Source of the DNA: a gamma proteobacterium symbiont of Ctena orbiculata
GTDB lineage: Bacteria; Pseudomonadota; Gammaproteobacteria; Chromatiales; Chromatiaceae
Direction: 5' to 3'
NCBI GenBank assembly: GCA_003058495.1
Contig: QBVC01000030.1
Location: 19,571 to 83,570 of the forward strand
DNA: 64,000 nt
Shown here: positions 17,364 through 24,542 of the stretch, in pieces
Layout: every line of letters starts with the position of its first letter
Position numbering within the stretch: position 1 is the stretch's first letter
Position numbers and translations under genes: made by a program
The notes under the pieces: model-generated
The model's database searches: none
What the model saw: only the letters and a program-made list of their open reading frames with translations
What the model was told of the DNA's origin: nothing

Positions 17364-18884
17364 ATGCCATCCGCAGCCAATGAACTGATACGCGGTGGCC
17401 GCCTTGCCAAGAATGTAGTTTGGAACCTGATCAGCATCGGTGTGCCTTTTCTGGTCGCGATCATTACCATACCCATCCTCATTGACGCGATTGGTAAAGA
17501 CCGTTTTGGTCTGTTGGCCATCAGCTGGATGTTTGTCGGCTATTTCAGCCTGTTTGACTTCGGCCTTGGCCGCGCCTTGACCGTGCTGGTCGCCAGGTGC
17601 CTGGGTGAGGAACGCCACCGGGAGATACCGGGGCTGGTGTGGACGGCGATGACCATGATGGCTGTGCTCGGGGTGATTGGGTTTGGCGTCATCTTCATGC
17701 TCACACCCTGGCTTGTCGGTTCGGTGCTGAAGGTTCCGCCGGAGCTGCAGCAGGAGGCTACCAAGGCATTTTACCTGTTGTCCCTGTCGATCCCGTTCGT
17801 CATCATCACCGTGGGCCTGAGAGGGGTTATTGCCGCCTATCAGCAGTTCGGCATGCTGACGGCAATCCGCATACCGATGGGCATCTTTACCTTCGTCGGA
17901 CCGGTTGCCGTATTGCCCTTTTCCATAAGTCTATACCCCATCGTGGCGGTACTGGTTGCCGGGCGTTTTATCGCTGTCCTGGCGCATCTTCTTTTGCTGT
18001 TTCGAATCGTCCCTGAGATAGGCCGCCGATACAGGCTGGATGCGGCCCAACTACGCCCGTTGTTCGGATTTGGCGGTTGGGTGACGATCAGTAATCTGGT
18101 CGTGCCCCTGATGGTTTCCATGGATCGATTTGTCATCGGCGCCGTGTTATCGGTGACCGCCGTGGCCTTCTATACCACTCCCTTCGAGGTGGTTTTTCGT
18201 CTTCTGGTCATCCCCACTGCAGTGATGGCCGTTTTGCTGCCTGCGCAATCGACCACCCTGGCGCTGGAGAAGGGTGAGGACAGACGCTATTCCGCGGAGC
18301 TTTTCAACAAAGGGCTCAGCTATATCTATATAGCCCTGCTGCCGCTGCTTTTGGTCATCTCCGTCTTCGCTTATGACGGATTGAAGCTGTGGGTCGGCGA
18401 AGAGTTTGCCGCCAACGGTTACATGGTGACGCAATGGCTGGTCGTCGGCGCCCTGCTGTATGGTCTCTCGCAGGTGCCTTTTTCCCTGGTGCAGTCTGCA
18501 GGACACCCCGATTGGGCGGCGAAGCTTCACCTGCTGGAGTTGCCGGTCTACCTGGTCGTGCTCTGGTGGGCGCTGTCCAACTACGGGATTTTGGGCGCGG
18601 CAGTGGTATGGACGCTCAGGGCCTGGGTGGATGCGCTTGTGCTCTACGCCATGTCATTGCTGTTGATTCCCGAGTGCCGAGCGTCGGCGCCAGGCTTTGG
18701 ATTCTCGATGATTGTTGCGATTGTCCTCTTCTTTTCAGCCTCCCAGCTCGACGGCCTGCTGGGAAAATCTGTTTTTGTGGTCGTGGTATTGAGCGGTTTC
18801 TCATATATAGTATGGCACCATGTCCTGGAGCAGACAGAGCGCCGTTGGCTGTTGAAGGGATTGGGCATCTGGGTCAATCGTTGA
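17364..18884 (+). CDS. Wzx-like polysaccharide flippase
   Basis: A 506-residue integral membrane protein of the MOP/polysaccharide-transport superfamily with about 12-14 membrane helices. The N-terminal part (LAKNVVWNLISIGVPFLVAIITIPIL, GLLAISWMFVGYFSLFDFGLGRALT) is typical of O-antigen flippases. It would turn undecaprenyl-linked glycans across the inner membrane. The chosen ATG gives a normal cytosolic N-terminus; the upstream in-frame start at 17313 overlaps the preceding gene. Its presence in a locus that also has an ABC exporter is unusual: the two may move different glycans, such as a lipid-linked primer or a separate branch. No Wzy polymerase was seen in the window. Confidence 0.88.
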   Translation: MPSAANELIRGGRLAKNVVWNLISIGVPFLVAIITIPILIDAIGKDRFGLLAISWMFVGYFSLFDFGLGRALTVLVARCLGEERHREIPGLVWTAMTMMAVLGVIGFGVIFMLTPWLVGSVLKVPPELQQEATKAFYLLSLSIPFVIITVGLRGVIAAYQQFGMLTAIRIPMGIFTFVGPVAVLPFSISLYPIVAVLVAGRFIAVLAHLLLLFRIVPEIGRRYRLDAAQLRPLFGFGGWVTISNLVVPLMVSMDRFVIGAVLSVTAVAFYTTPFEVVFRLLVIPTAVMAVLLPAQSTTLALEKGEDRRYSAELFNKGLSYIYIALLPLLLVISVFAYDGLKLWVGEEFAANGYMVTQWLVVGALLYGLSQVPFSLVQSAGHPDWAAKLHLLELPVYLVVLWWALSNYGILGAAVVWTLRAWVDALVLYAMSLLLIPECRASAPGFGFSMIVAIVLFFSASQLDGLLGKSVFVVVVLSGFSYIVWHHVLEQTERRWLLKGLGIWVNR

Positions 18885-18992
18885 TGAGTCCGCGACCGAT
18901 ACCCGCGGAAGAGAATTCAATCCGGCTATAATACAGATTCGGTTTGCTCATGTTTGGTGGATTTTCCTCTCATTGGATTGGTAACGCTATCG

Positions 18993-20138
18993 ATGTCTCA
19001 TGCCCGCCCCCGCAATCGACTGATCATCTTCGTTGTCAACGATCCGGGTTTCTTTCTTTCACATCGCCTGCCGCTGGCCCTGGCGGCGCGGGATCAGGGG
19101 TATGAGGTGTGTGTCGCCACACCGCCCGGGGACGGTGTCGAGCAGATCAAGGCCGAAGGCCTGCACTATCGACGGGTCTCCCTGAGCAGGAGCGGCGCCA
19201 ATCCGCTCCTCGAGCTGTGGACAATATGGAGCCTGTACAAGCTCTATCGTGAAATGAAGCCCTTGATCGTCCACCATGTAACCATAAAGCCGGTATTGTA
19301 CGGCACATTGGCCGCCCGCCTGGCTGGCGTATCCGCGGTGGTCAATGCGATCTCGGGTCTTGGGTTTGTCTTTTTGGCACGCGGCTGGTTCAGTGCCATG
19401 GCGCGCTCCGCGGTGCTGACGAGCTACCGTTGGCTGTTTTCCCGTAAACGCCTCTGGGTCATCGTGCAGAATCGTGATGATTATGACTACCTGCTGGAAA
19501 AAGATTGCCTGAGTCAGGAGAAGATCGAATTGATTCGGGGCTCGGGGGTCGACGTGGAGCGGTTTATGACTAAACCGGAGGCCAACGGACTGCCGGTGGT
19601 GGTTCTGCCCGGCCGAATGTTGTGGGACAAGGGGGTGGGTGAGTTTGTAGCGGCCGCTCAGTTGCTGCACAGGATGGGGATAAGGGCGCGCTTTATCCTG
19701 GTGGGGGGGATAGATCCAAGCAATCCCGAGTCCGTGCCTGCGGTGCGGCTTGCAGAGTGGGCCAGAGATGGTGACGTGGAGTGGTGGGGCAACCGACAGG
19801 ATATGCCGGCGATCTACAATCTTGCCCATATCGTCTGTCTGCCCTCCTATCGGGAGGGTTTGCCTAAAGTGCTGCTGGAGGCGGCCGCCTCGGGGCGGGC
19901 AATTGTCGCCACCGATGTTCCGGGTTGTCGCGAGGTGGTGATCGAGGAGGAGAATGGGCTGTTGGTGCCTGCCAGAGAGAGCGGGCCGTTGGCGGATGCC
20001 CTGCGTCGATTGATCACCAATCCGCAACTGCGTCATTCCATGGGGCTTAAATCGAGAGTGATGGCGGAGGCGGAGTTTTCAATCAAGCAGGTTGTCGAGC
20101 GGCACATGGATATCTATCAACGGGCGCTTGAACAGTGA
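18993..20138 (+). CDS. Family 4 glycosyltransferase
   Basis: A 381-residue GT-B glycosyltransferase. The N-terminal domain begins LIIFVVNDPGFFLSHRLPLA, as in the PglA/CapM-like group, and the C-terminal donor domain shows the GT4 motif SYREGLPKVLLEAAASGRAIVATDVPGCREVV with the EX7E spacing. It would add a hexosamine or similar sugar to a lipid-linked acceptor at the membrane. The ATG at 18993 is used; TTG/GTG codons at 18954-18959 are alternatives. A TATAAT hexamer at 18927-18932 upstream could be a promoter -10, though no -35 is evident. It overlaps the next gene by four bases (GTGA) and forms a tight three-gene unit with it and the initiating transferase. Confidence 0.9.
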   Translation: MSHARPRNRLIIFVVNDPGFFLSHRLPLALAARDQGYEVCVATPPGDGVEQIKAEGLHYRRVSLSRSGANPLLELWTIWSLYKLYREMKPLIVHHVTIKPVLYGTLAARLAGVSAVVNAISGLGFVFLARGWFSAMARSAVLTSYRWLFSRKRLWVIVQNRDDYDYLLEKDCLSQEKIELIRGSGVDVERFMTKPEANGLPVVVLPGRMLWDKGVGEFVAAAQLLHRMGIRARFILVGGIDPSNPESVPAVRLAEWARDGDVEWWGNRQDMPAIYNLAHIVCLPSYREGLPKVLLEAAASGRAIVATDVPGCREVVIEEENGLLVPARESGPLADALRRLITNPQLRHSMGLKSRVMAEAEFSIKQVVERHMDIYQRALEQ

Positions 20139-21082
20139 CCAGGATTCTCGTTACCGGCGCAAATGGATTCGTCGGTGAACATCTTTGCCGCTATCTGCCC
20201 GCCAGGGGCTACGTGGTAAGGGCCGCCCTGCGGGATTACCGGCCTCATTGGAATCTGTCTGAACAGGTCGCGGTTGGCGATATTCACGGGGCTACCGACT
20301 GGAGCGGCGCTTTGCCTGGCGTGGATACGCTGGTCCATCTGGCGGCGCGTGTCCATGTCATGCGGGAATCCGAGGATGATCCAATCATCGCGTTTCGCCG
20401 GGTCAATGTGGAAGGTACGGCCGCGTTGGCCCGTCAGGCCGTTGCTGCCGGCGTCAGGCGCATGATCTATCTGAGCAGTATCAAGGTGAACGGGGAGAGG
20501 ACCCACGGCGTGCCCTTTCGCGCGGATGACGATGCCGGCCCGGAAGATGCCTACGGCATTTCCAAATGGGAGGCGGAGCAGGCGCTGCGCCGGATCGTGC
20601 TGGAGACTGGCCTGGAGCTGGTCATCATCCGCCCGGCGGTGATCTACGGCGCCGGGGTAAAGGGAAATCTCCAGCGCTTGATGTCACTGATCAGGCGCGG
20701 CGTACCGCTGCCGCTGGGCGGGGTGCAAAATCGCCGCAGTTTTTTAAGTGTCCGCAACCTGCTCGATTTTCTGCGCTGCACCATCGATCATCCGGCGGCA
20801 GCCGGCGAGCTCTTCCTGCTGGCGGACGGGGAGGATCTATCGACACCCCAACTGATTCGCAAGTTGGGCGATGCTATGGAGTGTAGCGTCAGGCTGTTTC
20901 CCATGCCGTTGCCTCTGCTGCAGTTTGCCGGACGGTTGACGGGGCAGTCCCCGGTGATCGCAAGGCTGATCGAGGACCTGCAGGTGGATATCGCGAAAAA
21001 CAGGGATCGATTGGGTTGGGCGCCTGTGGCGGATATGGATCAGTCCCTGCAGGAGATGGTGGACGTGAACAGCAGGCGGTGA
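20135..21082 (+). CDS. NAD-dependent epimerase/dehydratase, sugar-nucleotide enzyme
   Basis: A 315-residue extended short-chain dehydrogenase. It has the Rossmann motif VTGANGFVGEHL at the N-terminus, a Ser in YLSSIKVNG, and the catalytic YxxxK as YGISK. It acts in the cytosol on a nucleotide sugar. Placement directly before a WbpL-like transferase resembles the WbpV/WbpL and WreQ pairs, in which such an enzyme reduces UDP-4-keto-6-deoxy-HexNAc to UDP-QuiNAc or UDP-FucNAc. That assignment is inference; a UDP-galactose 4-epimerase-like role is possible. It starts with GTG overlapping the GT4 stop, and its own stop overlaps the next GTG start, so three genes are translationally coupled. Confidence 0.88.
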   Translation: MTRILVTGANGFVGEHLCRYLPARGYVVRAALRDYRPHWNLSEQVAVGDIHGATDWSGALPGVDTLVHLAARVHVMRESEDDPIIAFRRVNVEGTAALARQAVAAGVRRMIYLSSIKVNGERTHGVPFRADDDAGPEDAYGISKWEAEQALRRIVLETGLELVIIRPAVIYGAGVKGNLQRLMSLIRRGVPLPLGGVQNRRSFLSVRNLLDFLRCTIDHPAAAGELFLLADGEDLSTPQLIRKLGDAMECSVRLFPMPLPLLQFAGRLTGQSPVIARLIEDLQVDIAKNRDRLGWAPVADMDQSLQEMVDVNSRR

Positions 21083-22161
21083 TTGTCGTGGGTCCTCAGT
21101 TACATTGGGTGATGTTGCTCGGCTTTCTACTCTCCCTGGTTATGACGGGGGTGGCCCGGGCCTATGCATTGCGCCGCGGGTTGATCGATCGGCCCAACCT
21201 TCGAAGCTCGCACATGGTCGAGACCCCGAGAGGAGGGGGAATCGCCTTTGTCCTGGTCTATCTGGGCGCGCTTGCCTGGCTGATGCTGGCGCCTGCAGAG
21301 GGTGGAGGTCAAGGCGATCGTCTCTCTCTGACCTTGCTGCTGGGGGGCGGCCTGGTCGTTGTTATCGGGTTTATCGATGATCATCGCAATGTCACCCCGC
21401 TGTTGCGTCTTGTCATCCATCTCATTGCCGCGGTGATCGCCCTGACCCTGCTTGATATGCCGGGCATCGAGCTATGGCCGGGGCTGACCGCGGCTGGCTG
21501 GTGGTTGAAGATTGTGGCTGTGATCGGCCTTGTCTGGCTGTTGAATCTCTACAATTTCATGGATGGCATCGATGGCATCGCCAGTCTTCAGGGGATAACC
21601 GTATTGACCGGTGCGGTACTGCTCCTGGCGCTCAACCGGAGCGGGCTCGAGGCGACAACGCCGTTATTGCTGCTGGCCGCCTGCATTGCCGGATTCATGC
21701 TGTGGAACTGGCCGCCGGCAAAGATCTTCATGGGGGATGCGGGGAGCGGATTCATCGGCTATGCGTTGGGCGTCTTTGCGCTCCATACCGCCAACGCCTA
21801 CCCGATTTCGCTTTGGAGCTGGTTGATCCTGCTCGGGCTGTTCGTGGTGGATGCCAGCTGGACCCTGGGAGTGCGCATGGCGAAGGGTGAAAAATGGTAC
21901 CAACCCCATGCCAAACACGCCTACCAGCACCTGGCTCGACGCCGGCAATCCATCTACATCGCCAGAGGGGAGACCCAGGAGCGCTCCCGTTCATTGGCGC
22001 ATCGATGGGTTATTTTGCGGGGCCTGGCGGTCAACCTGCTATGGCTGTTGCCCCTGGCGTGGCTTGCCGCGATGTTCCCCGGGTATGGGCTGGCATTGAC
22101 GCTGCTCGCCTATCTGCCGTTGCTGATCCAGGTCAGGGCGGTTGGAGCCGGGTGCGACTGA
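21079..22161 (+). CDS. WbpL/WecA-like initiating glycosyl-1-phosphate transferase
   Basis: A 360-residue polytopic membrane enzyme of the MraY/WecA superfamily, which transfers a HexNAc-1-phosphate from its UDP form to undecaprenyl phosphate and so starts glycan assembly. Signature blocks are RGGGIAF, GFIDDHRNVTP (Asp pair), NLYNFMDGIDGIAS and KIFMGDAGSGFIGY; the C-terminal cytosolic loop has the His-rich PHAKHAYQHLARR. About ten membrane helices are visible. The GTG at 21079 overlaps the previous stop by four bases and gives a sensible N-terminus; the longer in-frame start lies within the preceding gene. It is convergent with the GT2 gene that follows, 7 bp away. Confidence 0.92.
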   Translation: MIVVGPQLHWVMLLGFLLSLVMTGVARAYALRRGLIDRPNLRSSHMVETPRGGGIAFVLVYLGALAWLMLAPAEGGGQGDRLSLTLLLGGGLVVVIGFIDDHRNVTPLLRLVIHLIAAVIALTLLDMPGIELWPGLTAAGWWLKIVAVIGLVWLLNLYNFMDGIDGIASLQGITVLTGAVLLLALNRSGLEATTPLLLLAACIAGFMLWNWPPAKIFMGDAGSGFIGYALGVFALHTANAYPISLWSWLILLGLFVVDASWTLGVRMAKGEKWYQPHAKHAYQHLARRRQSIYIARGETQERSRSLAHRWVILRGLAVNLLWLLPLAWLAAMFPGYGLALTLLAYLPLLIQVRAVGAGCD

Positions 22162-22168
22162 TCCGGCC

Positions 22169-23122
22169 TCAGCCCCCCTGATCGGGTTGGGACTCCAGCT
22201 TTCTCAGCCGGTACTGGATCTCTTCCAATAGCTTGCGATTGACGCTCAACAGATCGGCGATAAACGCCACCAGAATGGTCTGGAAGCCTATCCCCATCAT
22301 CACGCCGGCGAGAATGACCGACTGTATATGGCCCTGGCCGTCGCCGAAGAGATAGAAATAGAGAAAGCGCAGACCCAATATCATACCCAGGCCAAACAGG
22401 ATGAGGCCGGTTATGAGGAAGAAGCGGAACGGTTTGTAGACGACAAAGATCCGCAGCATGGTGACGATCGACTTCTTGATGTAGCTGCTGATGCTCTTGA
22501 CCAGTCGGGAGGGCCGGAGGTCTTCGTTGACGTCAACCGGGATCGAGGTCACCGCCATGTGTTTCATGCCCGCCTGGATGATGGTTTCAAGGGTATAGGT
22601 ATACTCGTTGAAGACGTTCAGCTTCATCGCGGCATCACGACTGAAGGCCCTGAAGCCGCTGGGGGCGTCGGGAACATCTGTCTGGCTCACCTTGCGCACC
22701 ACACTGCTGCCCAGGTGCTGCAGCACCTTCTTGGTGAAAGAGAAGTGCTCGATCATCTTGATCGGTCTCGCCCCGATCACCATGTCGGCCCTCTCCTCCA
22801 CAATCGGTTGGGTCAGTTTGGGAATGTAGCTGGCATCATACTGGTTGTCGGCATCCGTATTGACGATCACATCGGCGCCGCGTCGTACACAGGCGTCAAG
22901 GCCCAGCATGAAGACCTTTGCCAATCCTTGATTGCGGGTAAATCCGACCACATGGTCCACCCCGTTATCGATCGCTACCTGTCGCGTGGCATCCGTACTG
23001 CCGTCATCAATAACCAACCATTCAACTTGGTCAAAGCCCGCGACCTCTCTGGGCAGTTCGGCAAGGGCGAGAGCCAGGGTCTTCTCTTCGTTGTAACAGG
23101 GTATCTGAATTATCAACTTCAT
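22169..23122 (-). CDS. Family 2 glycosyltransferase with C-terminal membrane helices
   Basis: A 317-residue polyprenol-phosphate-mannose/glucose-synthase-like GT2. The N-terminal catalytic domain (1-225) carries IIQIPCYNEEKTL, WLVIDDGSTD, NQGLAKVFMLGLD and the metal site NTDADNQYD. Two membrane helices follow (about 230-290) and a charged coiled tail (LSVNRKLLEEIQYRLRKLE). Such enzymes make polyprenyl-phosphate sugars used as donors on the outer face of the inner membrane, or modify lipid-linked glycans. It is on the minus strand, convergent with the WbpL-like gene, and probably closes the polysaccharide locus. Confidence 0.9.
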   Translation of the reverse strand: MKLIIQIPCYNEEKTLALALAELPREVAGFDQVEWLVIDDGSTDATRQVAIDNGVDHVVGFTRNQGLAKVFMLGLDACVRRGADVIVNTDADNQYDASYIPKLTQPIVEERADMVIGARPIKMIEHFSFTKKVLQHLGSSVVRKVSQTDVPDAPSGFRAFSRDAAMKLNVFNEYTYTLETIIQAGMKHMAVTSIPVDVNEDLRPSRLVKSISSYIKKSIVTMLRIFVVYKPFRFFLITGLILFGLGMILGLRFLYFYLFGDGQGHIQSVILAGVMMGIGFQTILVAFIADLLSVNRKLLEEIQYRLRKLESQPDQGG

Positions 23123-23423
23123 CGCATAGGGCTCTCATATTGCCACATTCGCGTCATCTTTCTATTTCAGGGCCCGTAGCGATGATTTGCCACGGCATGT
23201 TTACAAGGGCGGTGAAATATAGATATTATTTTTTTCAATTACTTGCGTAATATACCACCTCTTGCCCTTTTCGAGAGGCTGCTTCGCACGGATGGAGTGG
23301 AAAAATATGGATGATTTGGTCCAAATTCCCCAAGTTTAGCGAATTACTTCTTGATTTCCTTGCTATCAGCTAATGTCTGCCTCTTGTTGGCCGCTAAGCG
23401 ATTGATAGTCAAGGTGGTGACGA
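23123..23423. other. AT-rich divergent promoter region
   Basis: About 300 bp between the divergent GT2 and globin genes, with a marked A/T-rich stretch near 23215-23260. It must hold the promoters of both genes. I see no clear hexamer pair, inverted repeat or RNA structure. The only site I can support is the AAGGTGGTGA ribosome-binding stretch just before the globin ATG. Confidence 0.5.
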
Positions 23424-23855
23424 ATGTCGGTTATCAATCAGCACAATCTCGCAATCTTTCGCCAGAGCCTGCAGCGCGTCTCTGCATCGACGGATTTTTT
23501 CGACTGTTTTTACGATAGTTTTATCGCCCAGTCCGATGAGATCGGTGAGTTTTTCAAGAATCGGGACATGAAGCAGCTGAAAAAGAAGTTGCGGGAGACC
23601 CTGTTCATGCTCGCGGAGACCGCTGAGGGGCGGCCCGGGCTGATGCTCTACATCGAGATGCTGGGGCGGATCCATCGGCGTCTGAAAGTGGAACGCAAAC
23701 ATTTCGTGATGTGGGAGGAGGCGCTGTTGGAGGCCGTGAGGCGCCACGACAGGAAGTTCGACGACAAGGTCCTCGCCGCCTGGCTGGAAGTGATCGATAA
23801 CGTCATCGAGACGATGTTCAGGGCCTTGGATGAGAATAAACAGATGGCATCCTGA
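23424..23855 (+). CDS. Single-domain globin-like protein
   Basis: A 143-residue helical protein with the layout of a bacterial single-domain globin. The segment DFFDCFYDSFIAQSDEI matches the A-B helix region of flavohaemoglobin-type globins, and the segment MLGRIHRRLKVERKHFVMWEEALLEAV matches the F-helix/FG region: the first His would be the proximal haem ligand and the KHF-x-x-W block is typical. No reductase domain is attached. It probably binds haem and senses or handles oxygen or nitric oxide in the cytosol. A good ribosome site (AAGGTGGT) precedes the ATG. It is convergent with the next gene. Confidence 0.8.
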   Translation: MSVINQHNLAIFRQSLQRVSASTDFFDCFYDSFIAQSDEIGEFFKNRDMKQLKKKLRETLFMLAETAEGRPGLMLYIEMLGRIHRRLKVERKHFVMWEEALLEAVRRHDRKFDDKVLAAWLEVIDNVIETMFRALDENKQMAS

Positions 23856-23885
23856 TCATCCGATTGACTCCGCTCTCGGCAGGCT

Positions 23886-24305
23886 TCAAGTGACTCTATC
23901 TTGATCCTTCAGCCACTGCCAGGCGGCATCCGGATCGGAGAAAAGCTGAATCTCGACGCGGGTACCAAGGCCAACGAATTCCATCAAGCGCTCCATATTG
24001 ATTCGGCCGCGCGCCTTGCGTGGTGGCAGCACCGCCCAGTATTTCCAGCCGGCCTCCAGGGCCCGGGGCAGCCAGTAGTCCTGTGACCAGGCGCTGTCTT
24101 CGGCGGAGAGAATGGAGTTGTTGCGATCGTCGGAAAGCCATTTGTGAACTCCCTCTTCTCTCATCAGTTCCAGCCCCGCCATCAACACCGAGCGAAACGC
24201 ATCGTCAGCGATCGGCTGGTGAAATTGATGATGAATGATATGGTCGTCCGGATAATACCAAAGGCTGGCGTACTCATTATCAAGCAGCGTGATTCTGTTG
24301 TTCAT
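23886..24305 (-). CDS. STAS/SpoIIAA-like protein of unknown function
   Basis: A 139-residue soluble protein. The start LLDNEYASLWYYPDDHIIHHQFHQPI, the block KWLSDDRNNSILSAED and the end VEIQLFSDPDAAWQWL match a family often annotated as STAS or SEC14-like that is common as small stand-alone proteins in bacteria. No function is established for it. The ATG at 24305 follows AGGGGGC at a good distance; the longer in-frame start at 24356 lacks one. It converges with the globin gene and is divergent from leuS. Confidence 0.7.
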   Translation of the reverse strand: MNNRITLLDNEYASLWYYPDDHIIHHQFHQPIADDAFRSVLMAGLELMREEGVHKWLSDDRNNSILSAEDSAWSQDYWLPRALEAGWKYWAVLPPRKARGRINMERLMEFVGLGTRVEIQLFSDPDAAWQWLKDQDRVT

Positions 24306-24542
24306 GTCGGCCCCCTGTGAATTGGCGACTGCAGGGAGAAACATCCCCTTTTTCATTCAGCGGGGCCCTTATTTTTTTATAACAAAATCCCCGCTAATTT
24401 CCAGTAACACTTTATGCAGGCTAGCTCGTCCCTGCCTATGGCCCTTGCATTCACCGGGCAGGACAGCTTTCTGTATGCCGCCCGCTGCGGTATCCTTCCG
24501 CACTATTGACGCCTTTGAAAATCTATCCAGTCGGACCGCAAC

